Positions 35,886 to 45,094 of a stretch of 64,000 nucleotides of DNA are shown here, in pieces. Origin of the DNA: Candidatus Poribacteria bacterium (GTDB lineage Bacteria > Poribacteria > WGA-4E > WGA-3G); assembly GCA_022827625.1 (NCBI GenBank), contig JAJEIE010000033.1, forward strand, positions 248,001-312,000. The letters run 5' to 3'. Both the position numbers and the translations under genes were made by a program. Below the pieces are notes generated by a model. It was not told the origin of the DNA. It searched no databases and was given only the letters and a program-made list of their open reading frames with translations. Each line of letters opens with the position of its first letter. The stretch's first letter is position 1.

Positions 35886-36085
35886 AGGGCAGAACAGTGA
35901 GTTGGAACGTGCGATGAATCGCACTACTACAAACGAATCCTTTGGGTTACGGCACGACGGCGCATGTCTATTACTTTAGGGGTCGAAGAGTAAAGGGCAG
36001 AACAGTGAGTTGGAACGTGCGATGAATCGCACTACTACAAACGAATCCTTTGGTTACGGCACGACGGCGCATGTCTACTACATTT
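35871..36085. repeat. 108-bp tandem duplication that includes the end of the lipoprotein gene
   Basis: Copy 1 begins with GGGGTCGAAGAGTAAAGGGC at 35871 and copy 2 at 35979, with only a few differences. Each holds a REP-like hairpin GTGCGATgaATCGCAC + TACTAC (35909-35930 and 36017-36038). Copy 2 ends directly before the ATG of the next gene. Confidence 0.85.
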
Positions 36086-36086
36086 A

Positions 36087-37151
36087 ATGAAAGTTATTAT
36101 TCTAAGTGATAACAGACCGGGACACTATAAGCAGTCCTTAGGCATTGTGCAAAAATTGCCTGAATGCCGAACGGAATGGCTTGAGGTTCGATTCAGGCAG
36201 AAGTGGCGCGATAATCTCTTGCGGGTCTTTATGTGTGTATTCGGTGGGTTACCACTACCAGCGTCGCTTATCCACATGCTCCTGCAATGGAGCCTGACCC
36301 CTGAAACCTATAGTGCCGTAACACGCCTTCAGACTATTGATGTTATCCTTTCAACTGGATCGTCTGTGGCAGCCGTCAATCTACTTCTTGGTAGAATTTT
36401 CCGTGCTAAAACGGTTACGTGTCGGAGACCTTCACCGATAGGCACACGTTATTTCGATCTCGCCATCCTCCCGATGATTTCATGGCATAGTGTGGGCGGT
36501 TCGAGTAATATCTGCAAAACGATAGGGGTGCCGAACCCGATTTCATCGGACACACTGAATGCTGAACGGAAACGACTGAAACAGGAACTTAACCTGCCGA
36601 ACTGCCAGCGTATTGGGATACTCCTCGGTGGGACAGATCGACACGAGACAATTACGACGGCAGACGCGGCGAAACTGCTCGATATTTGCGAAACAGTCGC
36701 GGCGGAAATGAACGCACAGGTACTGGTGACGACCTCTCGTCGAACGCCACCAGATGTGGTAGCGAGTCTGTCCTCGACATTGCAGCACACCGATTGGTGT
36801 CCACTCTTCATTGTACCGGATGTCCCTTCGGAACTTGAAGATCCGTATCAAGCGATTCTTGCTTTAAGCGATCTCCTTATTGTCACTGCGGATAGCTTCT
36901 CAATGGTCTGTGAAGCTGCGAGTAGTGGATGTCCAGTGATTGTTCTCATACTGTCAGAAGAAAAGGCAAGACTCCCCAAACGACATGAAGTCTATCGGTA
37001 TATGGAAGCACAAGGGATTGTGCGTCGATGTAGACTCGATAATTTAGCGCAATACATTGTCCCCATGCTAACTTCGCGTGTCCCGAACACCCCGCTCCAA
37101 GACACAGAAACAGCAGCACAAGCAATCAATTCTCTCATGGCTGGCAGCTAA
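36087..37151 (+). CDS. ELM1/GtrOC1-family putative glycosyltransferase
   Basis: 354 residues. The N-terminus KVIILSDNRPGHYKQSLGI is the signature of the ELM1 (mitochondrial fission ELM1-like, DUF1022) family, GT-B fold proteins in bacterial envelope clusters. LSTGSSVAAVNLLLGRIF, IGILLGGTDRHETIT, VLVTTSRRTPP and LLIVTADSFSMVCEAASSGCPVIVL complete the pattern. It probably transfers a sugar nucleotide in envelope glycan synthesis. No Shine-Dalgarno is visible, since the start follows directly on the duplicated repeat. A strong terminator follows the stop. Confidence 0.78.
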   Translation: MKVIILSDNRPGHYKQSLGIVQKLPECRTEWLEVRFRQKWRDNLLRVFMCVFGGLPLPASLIHMLLQWSLTPETYSAVTRLQTIDVILSTGSSVAAVNLLLGRIFRAKTVTCRRPSPIGTRYFDLAILPMISWHSVGGSSNICKTIGVPNPISSDTLNAERKRLKQELNLPNCQRIGILLGGTDRHETITTADAAKLLDICETVAAEMNAQVLVTTSRRTPPDVVASLSSTLQHTDWCPLFIVPDVPSELEDPYQAILALSDLLIVTADSFSMVCEAASSGCPVIVLILSEEKARLPKRHEVYRYMEAQGIVRRCRLDNLAQYIVPMLTSRVPNTPLQDTETAAQAINSLMAGS

Positions 37152-37170
37152 TCCGAAAATATCTTCAACA

Positions 37171-37206
37171 AAATGGCGAGGTCTTTCGACCTCGCCATTT
37201 TATTTT
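37171..37206. terminator. Intrinsic terminator, probably bidirectional
   Basis: AAATGGCGAGGTC-TTTC-GACCTCGCCATTT (37171-37200) is a perfect 13-bp stem with a 4-nt loop, followed by TATTTTT. It lies between the convergent ELM1-like and Cache lipoprotein genes. Confidence 0.9.
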
Positions 37207-37251
37207 TAAACTTATTTTATTTTGAAGCTTGCTGCCTCGAACAAATTCAGA

Positions 37252-38214
37252 TTAATTCACCGTTGGATCAGTCGTAACGTCCCCCGCTGATTCAGCACCT
37301 TCCGGGCCCGGGACATAGTATCCAGAGGCGAATAGATAACCGTCATGCCGAATCGCCCATGTGCGTTTCTGTTCATTTTCACCGGTTTCGGGATTGGGCC
37401 ACAGGTACTCAATCCAGAGTCCTATTTCAGTCGCTTTAGCGATTTCTACGCCGAGTGGTGATCCATCAAGCCCCATAATATCCTTAAGATCTGTTCCGAC
37501 GAAGTCTGGCCTGGGTGCGTGCGCGACAAAGTGATCGTTTTCGTCAGTGATAAAGACATACCACTGTCCGTCGATATTCGCCGGATCGTTATAGTAGGTT
37601 GCTATAGCCTCAAGCCCTGCCAATTCATAACGGGCAATCGCTGCCAGGACAGCAACACGCGTAAAGGCTTCTGGATCATCTTTCGAGACCATTGGTTGGG
37701 TTGCGGGATCCGGTGTCCACGCCTGATAATATCCCGAACCGAAGAGATAGCCGTCGTAACGGATTGACCATGTGCGCTTCTGTTCCAATTTGTTCGTTTC
37801 GGGATTGGGCCACAAGTACTCAGTCCAGCGTCCCTCTTCCGTTGTCATAGCGATGTTCGCGCCTACCGATGATCCATCAATCCCGGGAATACCTTTTATA
37901 TCTGTACCAATGAAATCGGGAACTAATGGATGCGCAACATAGAGATCGTTTGCATCAGCGATGAGGACATACCACTGTCCGTCAACATTTGCCGGATCGT
38001 TGTAGTAGGCGACCATTGCCTCGCGGCCTTCCGTTTTGTAAAGATCAATCGCCGCTTGTACAAGTGCTACTGCGAATGCTGCTGGGTCATCTGCTGTGGG
38101 TGTTTCGGGCGATGTTATGGCATCCATCACCGGTTTGGTCATCGATCTTTCACAACCGGTCATGCCAAACGCTATAAGTCCTACAACAAGCAGTATAAAC
38201 AAAAAATTTCTCAA
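37252..38214 (-). CDS. Lipoprotein with two tandem Cache-like domains
   Basis: 320 residues from a TTG at 38214. AAAAGGAGT lies 6 nt upstream and the product begins (M)RNFLFILLVVGLIAFGMTGC, a clean lipoprotein signal. The longer frame to 38268 would begin inside the promoter. Two similar halves follow, each with AxxxYNDPANxDGQWYV, HP-x-PDF-x-GTD and EYLWPNPET...QKRTW-x-IR-x-DGYLF-x-SGYY. These are extracytoplasmic ligand-binding Cache-type domains. No kinase or chemoreceptor part is fused, so it may bind a ligand or act with a separate partner. Confidence 0.8.
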   Translation of the reverse strand: MRNFLFILLVVGLIAFGMTGCERSMTKPVMDAITSPETPTADDPAAFAVALVQAAIDLYKTEGREAMVAYYNDPANVDGQWYVLIADANDLYVAHPLVPDFIGTDIKGIPGIDGSSVGANIAMTTEEGRWTEYLWPNPETNKLEQKRTWSIRYDGYLFGSGYYQAWTPDPATQPMVSKDDPEAFTRVAVLAAIARYELAGLEAIATYYNDPANIDGQWYVFITDENDHFVAHAPRPDFVGTDLKDIMGLDGSPLGVEIAKATEIGLWIEYLWPNPETGENEQKRTWAIRHDGYLFASGYYVPGPEGAESAGDVTTDPTVN

Positions 38215-38257
38215 TTTTTGACTCCTTTTTTCGTCGATAGAATTTAATACAGATTTA

Positions 38258-38286
38258 ATTGTATACATTTATGCGGCAATTGTCAA
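38258..38286 (-). promoter_or_regulatory. Sigma-70-like promoter of the Cache lipoprotein gene
   Basis: On the minus strand TTGACA (38286-38281), a 17-bp spacer and TACAAT (38263-38258). Transcription would begin near 38250, upstream of the TTG start at 38214. Confidence 0.7.
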
Positions 38287-38383
38287 ATCCGTCATTTTTT
38301 TCTTGCTATTTTTTTGCTTATCGTGTAAATTCTGTAATAAATTGATAAATACTATTATTGAAGCAAGGCGGAGGAGAAAAATC

Positions 38384-38764
38384 ATGAAATTTGCTGGGAA
38401 AAACCACTTATATTTCCTTATCTTTGGAATTATGCTTATTGGGTGTCTTCTACTGCCGAATTTCAAGGCGAAAACAGAGATATACACTGGCTCCCAAACT
38501 GCTGAAGTCTTATACGTTACCCCGGATATGAAAGACTGGATTGTGATAGATGAAAATGCGTTACCCAATATTCCAGGAAGGATTTATGTGCTAAAAACTG
38601 AATCACGTGCTGAGATTTGGCACACAAATGCTATAACCCGATCGGAAAATGGAGAACTCTCTGAGAGACAGAAGTTGAACCTTTTGAATACCGGTAAAGC
38701 ACCAAAGGGTTGGGAAGTGATATATGTGGATGAAGCGGGAAGCCCCATCTCAGCGAAAAGATAA
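38384..38764 (+). CDS. Small exported protein of unknown function
   Basis: 126 residues from the ATG at 38384, which has GGAGGAG 8 nt upstream; an in-frame start at 38303 lacks this. MKFAGKNHLYFLIFGIMLIGCLLLPNF is a signal or membrane anchor, with a possible lipobox IGC. The rest (SQTAEVLYVTPDMKDWIVIDENALPNIPGRIYVLKTESRAEIW) is not recognised. It is divergent from the Cache gene and may share its control region. Confidence 0.6.
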   Translation: MKFAGKNHLYFLIFGIMLIGCLLLPNFKAKTEIYTGSQTAEVLYVTPDMKDWIVIDENALPNIPGRIYVLKTESRAEIWHTNAITRSENGELSERQKLNLLNTGKAPKGWEVIYVDEAGSPISAKR

Positions 38765-38837
38765 AGAGAGCATTCCGGTTGTTTCTCACTACACGCACTA
38801 CCGACTGCCGAGCAGTCAATAGAAGATTGGAGATCTC

Positions 38838-40067
38838 ATGTCCAACCCATTAGCAGTTTCAGGTGGCACACCTGTCCGCAACACAGCAACAGACCCTTGG
38901 CCCGAATGGCCCCTCCATACAACCGAGGAGTGGGAATCAAAAATCGAGCCGTTGCTTAAGGAAGTGTACTTCAGTGGGCACGAAGGCTCTGGTGGCGCGA
39001 TGATTAAGCGGTTCAGTGAGCAATATGCTCAGTATACGGGTACAAACTACGCCCTCTTTATGCCGCACGGTACCGATTCAATTAGTGCCGCTGTCGCGGG
39101 GGCACTCGACCTCGATGGATTCAGCGCTGGTGGCGAAGTTATCGTGCCTAACTATACATTCGTCGCAACAGCAAGTGCTGTCTTAGAACGCCGATGCACC
39201 GTGGTATTTGTAGACATTTCACCAGAGACATTTACGATTGATCCAGAGGCAGTCGAAGCGGCGATCGGTCCAGAGACGCGCGCGATTCTACCTGTCCATC
39301 TCGGTGGCCATCCAGCAGATATGGGCGCATTACGGGAGATCGCACAACGTCACGAACTCGCAATTATTGAGGACTGCGCGCAAGCACACGGCGCAGAATA
39401 TCAGACAAAGAAGGTCGGTGCGCTCGGCGATGTCGGCGCGTTTAGTTTCCAAGCCTCAAAAAACCTGACTTCTGGCGAAGGCGGGATGGTCACGACTAAC
39501 GATAAGGACATCCACGACCGCGTCAGTGCCTTTATGAATGTCGGACGTGCCCCCGACGGTGCAAGATGGGAATATCCAAGACTCGGTTGGAATTATCGCC
39601 CATCGGAATACCTCGCAGCGATACTGATCGCACGCTTAGAACTCTTAGAAGCACAGACGCAGCACCGAAACCGAAATGCTACCTATCTGTCCGATGCCCT
39701 GAAATCAATTGCGGGTATCACACCGCCGCAACTCGCACCGTGGGTTACCAAACACGGGTATCACCTCTACTGTCTGAAGTACAACCGTGAAGGATTCGGT
39801 GGTAAATCGCGGCAAGCGTTTGTCGACGCGCTATCTGCTGAAGGTGTGCCGTGTTCAATCGGCTATCGTTCTCCACTTTCAGAGGAACCCGGTATGGCAC
39901 ATGTTGCACAGAAATATCCGAACCTCATTCGGTCGCTGCCCTGTCCAAACGCGGCATCGGTCTGTGAACAGAGCGTCTGGCTTTTCCAAAACCTTTTGCT
40001 CGGTTCGGAGACGGATATGGATCAGATCGTCGAGGCTATTACCAAAATCCACGGCGCATGGAATTGA
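38838..40067 (+). CDS. DegT/DnrJ/EryC1/StrS-family aminotransferase
   Basis: 409 residues. PLP-dependent sugar aminotransferase fold. YALFMPHGTDSISAAV, VIVPNYTFVATASAVL, AIIEDCAQAHGAEY and DVGAFSFQASKNLTSGEGGMVTT (with the PLP lysine in SKNL) are the expected motifs in order. The family makes amino sugars or, in related members, acts as dehydratase. Start: ATG with GGAGATCTC upstream. No dedicated NDP-sugar genes lie beside it, so the product cannot be named. Confidence 0.88.
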   Translation: MSNPLAVSGGTPVRNTATDPWPEWPLHTTEEWESKIEPLLKEVYFSGHEGSGGAMIKRFSEQYAQYTGTNYALFMPHGTDSISAAVAGALDLDGFSAGGEVIVPNYTFVATASAVLERRCTVVFVDISPETFTIDPEAVEAAIGPETRAILPVHLGGHPADMGALREIAQRHELAIIEDCAQAHGAEYQTKKVGALGDVGAFSFQASKNLTSGEGGMVTTNDKDIHDRVSAFMNVGRAPDGARWEYPRLGWNYRPSEYLAAILIARLELLEAQTQHRNRNATYLSDALKSIAGITPPQLAPWVTKHGYHLYCLKYNREGFGGKSRQAFVDALSAEGVPCSIGYRSPLSEEPGMAHVAQKYPNLIRSLPCPNAASVCEQSVWLFQNLLLGSETDMDQIVEAITKIHGAWN

Positions 40068-40129
40068 TTTCCCATGAACCCTTCATCTCCAAGCCGTAAG
40101 TGTTGGGCAAATCCCGCCGAAAATTTTTG

Positions 40130-41941
40130 ATGCAGCCACAAAGCAGCAAACCGCTCCTTGTATATGATAACGATTGCGATTTCTGCCGATACTGGATTGC
40201 CCAATGGCAGCACGTCACGGGTGATCGTGTTGATTATGCCCCGTACCAAGAGGTGGCATCGCAATTCCCGGAGATACCAATCTCAGCGTTTGAAAACTCG
40301 GTGCAGCTGATTCAGGAAAACGGAACGGTGCTTAGCGGCGCAGCGGCTGTTCTGCGCGCCTTGAATAGCGGCTTCCTCCTCTGGTGCTACTACCACCTAC
40401 CCGGATTCGCCAAGGTCTCTGAAGGGGTCTACCGCCTTATCGCACAGCACCGCCCCTTTTTTTCTGCAATGACCCGCTGGCTGTGGGGATCCCACACCGA
40501 AAGCACCTCCTTCTGTTTTTCGCGCTGGTTATTTCTGCGTGCCCTCGGTTGTATTTACCTCATCGCCTTCCTCTCTCTCTGGGTCCAGGTCCATGGGCTT
40601 ATTGGAAGTAACGGTATTTTACCGGCGGACCAGTTTTTGGCTGCAGTGGGTCAACAGGTCGGAACATCAGGCTATCACCTCGTCCCAACGCTGTTTTGGT
40701 TGAACCCGTCAGACCTCTGCCTTCACCTTTTGTGCGCTGGTGGCGTTGTTCTATCCTTGGTCTTAATCGCTGGTTTCTTTCCAACGTGGACCTTAGTCGG
40801 TTTATGGGCATTCTATCTGTCGCTGGTGTCAGTCGGGCAAGTTTTTCTGAGCTTCCAGTGGGATGTGCTGCTCTTAGAGGCAGGATTTTTGGCAATCTTT
40901 TTCGCGCCGCTTCAAATCCGCGACACACTTTCACGGGCTTCCCAACCTTCCAGGGCATTTCTATGGCTCTCACGTTGGCTTTTGTTCCGGTTGATGTTTG
41001 CTTCCGGGTTCGTCAAACTTGCCAGTGATGAAGTGTGGCGAAACCTGACCGCCCTTAATTTTCACTATGAAACGCAGCCTCTGCCGACATCAATCGCGTG
41101 GTATGTGCATCAGTTACCCGAATGGTTTCATCAAATCTCAGTCATCGGCATGTTCGCTATTGAGTTGGTTATTCCGTTCCTGATTTTTGCACCGCGACGC
41201 TTGCGAACTGCTGGGGGCATCGGATTAGTGGGATTACAAGTCTTAATCATCCTGACAGGGAACTACTGTTTTTTCAATCTGTTGACGATTATGTTGTGTC
41301 TTCTGCTTATCGACGACGTGACATGGAAAAGGTTCCTACCGAAAAGGTTGATGCCATCTATCCGTTTGCGCGAACAGTCATCGCATAGATATAGACGCAT
41401 CTGCATAGGGGTCGTGGCAGTGCTTCTCTTTCTCCTAAGCGGCATCCGATTCAGCGGTCAACTTTTCAGAGAGATACGGTTGCCAGCTGTTGCTTGGATT
41501 ACACCGTTTCGGAGTGTGAACACCTACGGACTTTTTGCCGATATGACCGAGTCGCGTCCTGAAATTATTGTCGAAGGTAGCAATGACCGGATAACATGGA
41601 AAACTTATGAATTTCGATGGAAACCGGGGGACCTCACAACCGCGCCGAAATGGGTTGCCCCACACCAACCGCGTCTGGATTGGCAGATGTGGTTCGCCGC
41701 GCTGCAAGGGGACTATCAGAATACCTATTGGTTTCTCAATTTTATGGGATCGTTGTTGCGCGGAAATCCAGAAGTGCTAAAATTATTAGCAGACAATCCG
41801 TTTCCCGAGACACCGCCACGTTATGTTCGGGCGACGCTTTACAATTATCGCTTTACGGACCCCGCCACGAAACGTTCAGGCGGTCTGTGGTGGGAACGCG
41901 AATGGCGCCGAGTTTATTGTCCAGCAATTTCACTTCGTTAA
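40130..41941 (+). CDS. DCC thioredoxin-like domain fused to lipase maturation factor membrane domain
   Basis: 603 residues from the ATG at 40130; a GTG ten codons upstream (40100) is an alternative, and neither has a good Shine-Dalgarno. The N-terminus LLVYDNDCDFCRYWI is the YDxxCxxC motif of the DCC (DUF393) thiol-disulfide family. After about residue 120 it becomes a polytopic membrane protein of the lipase maturation factor (LMF1) family: SFQWDVLLLEAGFLAIFFAP, WRNLTALNFHYETQPLPTSIAWYVH, FRWKPGDLTTAPKWVAPHQPRLDWQMWF and PRYVRATLYNYRF. The thiol domain suggests a role in disulfide formation or folding of exported proteins. That link is inferred from the fusion. Confidence 0.8.
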   Translation: MQPQSSKPLLVYDNDCDFCRYWIAQWQHVTGDRVDYAPYQEVASQFPEIPISAFENSVQLIQENGTVLSGAAAVLRALNSGFLLWCYYHLPGFAKVSEGVYRLIAQHRPFFSAMTRWLWGSHTESTSFCFSRWLFLRALGCIYLIAFLSLWVQVHGLIGSNGILPADQFLAAVGQQVGTSGYHLVPTLFWLNPSDLCLHLLCAGGVVLSLVLIAGFFPTWTLVGLWAFYLSLVSVGQVFLSFQWDVLLLEAGFLAIFFAPLQIRDTLSRASQPSRAFLWLSRWLLFRLMFASGFVKLASDEVWRNLTALNFHYETQPLPTSIAWYVHQLPEWFHQISVIGMFAIELVIPFLIFAPRRLRTAGGIGLVGLQVLIILTGNYCFFNLLTIMLCLLLIDDVTWKRFLPKRLMPSIRLREQSSHRYRRICIGVVAVLLFLLSGIRFSGQLFREIRLPAVAWITPFRSVNTYGLFADMTESRPEIIVEGSNDRITWKTYEFRWKPGDLTTAPKWVAPHQPRLDWQMWFAALQGDYQNTYWFLNFMGSLLRGNPEVLKLLADNPFPETPPRYVRATLYNYRFTDPATKRSGGLWWEREWRRVYCPAISLR

Positions 41942-41958
41942 ACGAGACAGGAGAATTT

Positions 41959-42726
41959 ATGCCCAGTCAATTTTTAACCGTTGCCTTGGAAGCAGCGAAA
42001 AATGCTGAAGAGATAATCACCGCCTACTACACCGATGATATAAAAGTCGAACTCAAAGACGACGAGACACCGGTTACCGTTGCCGATAGGGGCGCGGAAA
42101 AAGTTATCCGTGAAACCATCAAACAGGCTTTTCCTGACCACGGTTTCCTCGGCGAAGAGTACGGAACACAGGAAGGCACATCGCCATATCTTTGGATCAT
42201 CGACCCTATTGATGCGACTAAGAATTATATCCGAAAAATCCCGATCTTCGGCACACAAATTGCGCTGATGCAAGGCGAAGAACTTATTCTTGGTGTCTCC
42301 AATGCGCCGCTTTTGAACGAACTCCTTTATGCGGAAGCAGGCGGTGGTGCGTTTCTAAACGGCAAACCGATCCAAGTGTCCAATGTAACGCAACCCGAAG
42401 ACGCAATGATCTGCCACGGTGGATTGAAATGGTTTATAGAGAAAGGGACCTTCCCGGGTGCTTACAACCTTATCAACGACGCAGCACGTTCGAGAGGGTT
42501 CGGCGACTTCTACATGTATCACCTTGTGGCTTCTGCGAGAGCAGATGCTGTTATTGAAGCAGCGATTAGCATCTGGGACATCGCTGCCATCACTGTTATT
42601 GTCCGGGAAGCCGGTGGGCAGGTAACAGACATACAAGGACAGCCTGTTACGAAAGATACTGCGTCCCTCGTAGCGACGAATGGGGTCTTACATAGTGCGA
42701 TTTTGAACTATTTTCACGGTGCTTGA
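41959..42726 (+). CDS. Inositol monophosphatase/histidinol-phosphatase-like enzyme
   Basis: 255 residues from the ATG at 41959, with CAGGAG 7 nt upstream. The frame is open far into the preceding gene, but that part has no similarity to the family. Motifs: VTVADRGAEKVIRE, HGFLGEEYG (Glu metal ligand), LWIIDPIDATKNYIRKIPIFGTQIAL (the DPIDATKN signature with Asp and Thr ligands) and SIWDIAAITVIVREAGG. Mg2+-dependent phosphatase; histidinol phosphate or inositol phosphate are both possible substrates. Confidence 0.85.
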   Translation: MPSQFLTVALEAAKNAEEIITAYYTDDIKVELKDDETPVTVADRGAEKVIRETIKQAFPDHGFLGEEYGTQEGTSPYLWIIDPIDATKNYIRKIPIFGTQIALMQGEELILGVSNAPLLNELLYAEAGGGAFLNGKPIQVSNVTQPEDAMICHGGLKWFIEKGTFPGAYNLINDAARSRGFGDFYMYHLVASARADAVIEAAISIWDIAAITVIVREAGGQVTDIQGQPVTKDTASLVATNGVLHSAILNYFHGA

Positions 42727-42738
42727 CTTCTGATTTAC

Positions 42739-42767
42739 TTGAACATTTCAAGGAGATGTGTTATACT
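42739..42767 (+). promoter_or_regulatory. Sigma-70-like promoter for the cyclase gene
   Basis: TTGAAC (42739-42744), 17-bp spacer, TATACT (42762-42767), 55 bp before the ATG at 42823. Confidence 0.55.
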
Positions 42768-42822
42768 ACATAGCATAGATTTGCAAAAGTAAAAGGTTTG
42801 TAGGAAGGAAAGAAAAAAGAAA

Positions 42823-43503
42823 ATGCATCTTGACTTCAAAAATGTGCTGGATCTCTCCTATGTGGTTGATGAAGATAGCCCACGTGAATTGCCGATTGAT
42901 CCGGCGAAAATATACGATCAGGCGACGTTAGAAAAAGATGGCTACTTTGAAAGCCGCGTTGACATGTCCGGACACTACTCCACGCACATGGATGCCCCTT
43001 GTCTCATGTATCCGGGTGGCGCGACCATCGCCGAAATTCCAAAAGAGAAACTGACGGGACATGCAGTATTGATGGATTTTTCCGCTATTAAGAAACCGAA
43101 CGACGCTGTAACGGCTGAAGATGTTAAAGCGTGGATAACTGAAAACGGCGAAATTCCAGTGGACAGTATCGTCTTCATGAGAACAGGGATGGACAGATTC
43201 GTCTATCAAGACAACTTCAATCGGGAGTGGATCGGCTTCAGTGAGGATGCCGCTGAGTTGCTCGTCGAAAAGGGCATAAAAGTCATAGGTACAGATGCGT
43301 GCAGCATTGATTCGGTTGCGGGACACCCACCGTTGCACGACGGTTTACCGCCTGCACATCTCGTCTTCTTGGGTGCGGGTATCCCACACGTTGAAGATCT
43401 GTGCAATTTAAGTCAGTTGCCGACGCATTTCTATGTCGTCATTGCGCCCCTAAAATTGGCACAGAGTTCCGGTGCACCGACTCGCGTCTTCGCATTCGTG
43501 TAA
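42823..43503 (+). CDS. Cyclase-family (kynurenine formamidase-like) metal-dependent hydrolase
   Basis: 226 residues. DLSYVVDEDSPR and MSGHYSTHMDAPCLMYPGGATIAEIP are the metal-binding region of the cyclase family (HxTHxDAP pattern). IVFMRTGMD and IGTDACSIDSVAGHPPLHDGLPP follow as in family members. Likely hydrolyses an amide or lactone; the substrate is unknown. Start: ATG with AAGGAAAG upstream. Confidence 0.82.
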   Translation: MHLDFKNVLDLSYVVDEDSPRELPIDPAKIYDQATLEKDGYFESRVDMSGHYSTHMDAPCLMYPGGATIAEIPKEKLTGHAVLMDFSAIKKPNDAVTAEDVKAWITENGEIPVDSIVFMRTGMDRFVYQDNFNREWIGFSEDAAELLVEKGIKVIGTDACSIDSVAGHPPLHDGLPPAHLVFLGAGIPHVEDLCNLSQLPTHFYVVIAPLKLAQSSGAPTRVFAFV

Positions 43504-43567
43504 GTCAGTATTGTCCAGACAACTCTCCTGCCAGATAAGCGGTAGAGAGTTCATCCGCCAAGAAAAA

Positions 43568-45019
43568 ATGATACCCAATATCCCTGAACCGATCCGAAAC
43601 CTGTTACGGGAAATAGGCGAAGTCGGTGGAGAAGGCACTTACCTTGTCGGCGGGTCCGTCCGGGACCTGCTGCTGAAACGCTCAAACCTCGACATCGACA
43701 TCGTTGTGGAGACGGATGCAATACGAGTCGCAAAAGCGATGCAGCATCAATGGAACGGAACACTGGATATGCATCCGCAATTCGGCACCGCAACTGTCAC
43801 GCCAGCGAACCCGAACCTGCCCAAAATAGACTTCGTCACGGCACGTTGTGAAACTTACGAAACTGCAGGAGCGTTACCTATAGTAGCACGTGGGACCCTC
43901 AGGGAGGACCTGCATCGGCGCGATTTCACGATCAACGCATTAGCAATGCGTTTAGATAAGAGTGCTTTCGGGACTATTGTTGATAACACCGGCGGACTCG
44001 AAGACCTTGAGAAAGGTGTCATCCGCGTTCTACACCGGCGAAGTTTTATGGACGATCCGACCCGTATCTTCCGGGCGTGTCGGTATGCTGGACGCTACGG
44101 TTTCCGTCTCGCTAACGCTGACGTACCTCTGATTCAGGAAGCACGCTCTGTCCTGGCGCAACTCAGTGGTGAACGGATTCGGAACGAAATTGACAGAATA
44201 TTTCTGGAGGAGAACGCCCCACGGATTTTGCAACGCCTTGCAGAATTAGGCGTATATGATACTATCTTTACGGAGTGGAAGATTTCACCGGATTTCGCAT
44301 CCGATTTTCAAATGGCACAACGGGCAATCGCTTGGGCATCAGCGTATCTTACTGATGACGAATTTCGGTCTGAACTTGTGCGTTGGATGGCATTTTTTGG
44401 CGTGCATACGCCAATATATCAAATTGAGGCACTCAGTTTCAGACTTGTTCTGCCGCATCAACTGCGGAGGTTGGTAAGCCCCGCACAAGCAGAGAACCAC
44501 CAAGTTTCGCTTGAGAAGGTCACACACGCTGCCTTTGAAAAACTTGGATTCCCGTTGTCGCAGCACGTTTCAATTGAACACCAAAATGGAAAATGGCTCA
44601 TCGTTGATGCAGATGTTTCAACACCGACAGGAACAACTTACGTATGCGGAGAAAGCAGCCTATTTGGGGTAGAAACGCCGCTCACTACTTATAAGCAATT
44701 AAAAAAAGGACTCACGTCACTAAAGAAACCAGTGAAACCGAGCGAAATTTACCGATTGCTGAAACCTTATCCGATTGAAGCGTCAGTTATAGCATCTGAA
44801 GATGAAACAGTCCCGCAATGGAAACGGGAAAACATCAAAGACTATCTTTTGGTCCTGCGCAAGGTTCAACCCTTTATTACAGGGCAAGATTTAATTCAAT
44901 TAGGAAAAAAGCCGAGTCGTGCGTTTAAAACGCAACTTTGGGAACTATTTGCTGCACAATTAGACGGAGAAATTAACAATAAAGAGGAGGCACATTCCCG
45001 CTTACGGACTTTTGTATAG
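43568..45019 (+). CDS. cca: CCA-adding/polyA polymerase-type tRNA nucleotidyltransferase
   Basis: 484 residues from the ATG at 43568; the frame runs further upstream into the cyclase gene without family similarity. TYLVGGSVRDLLLKRSNLDIDIVVE gives the GGxVRD and DxD motifs of class II nucleotidyltransferases. HRRDFTINALAM and FMDDPTRIFRACRYAGRYGFRL are the head-domain signatures. The enzyme adds or repairs the 3' CCA of tRNA from CTP and ATP. The C-terminal 200 residues are less typical, and no HD domain is seen. It is first of a + strand run toward the scp genes. Confidence 0.85.
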   Translation: MIPNIPEPIRNLLREIGEVGGEGTYLVGGSVRDLLLKRSNLDIDIVVETDAIRVAKAMQHQWNGTLDMHPQFGTATVTPANPNLPKIDFVTARCETYETAGALPIVARGTLREDLHRRDFTINALAMRLDKSAFGTIVDNTGGLEDLEKGVIRVLHRRSFMDDPTRIFRACRYAGRYGFRLANADVPLIQEARSVLAQLSGERIRNEIDRIFLEENAPRILQRLAELGVYDTIFTEWKISPDFASDFQMAQRAIAWASAYLTDDEFRSELVRWMAFFGVHTPIYQIEALSFRLVLPHQLRRLVSPAQAENHQVSLEKVTHAAFEKLGFPLSQHVSIEHQNGKWLIVDADVSTPTGTTYVCGESSLFGVETPLTTYKQLKKGLTSLKKPVKPSEIYRLLKPYPIEASVIASEDETVPQWKRENIKDYLLVLRKVQPFITGQDLIQLGKKPSRAFKTQLWELFAAQLDGEINNKEEAHSRLRTFV

Positions 45020-45094
45020 CAAGCTTGGCCCCATACGCTATTGGCTATGGGATGGCTTCGGCTTTCAGCGTTGACAAGCGGTGCCACATAGATA

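Noticed and set aside
41617-41958. 114-codon extension of the IMPase frame upstream of its ATG
   Set aside because: It overlaps the coding region of the preceding gene in another frame and shows no family similarity; the ATG at 41959 has CAGGAG.
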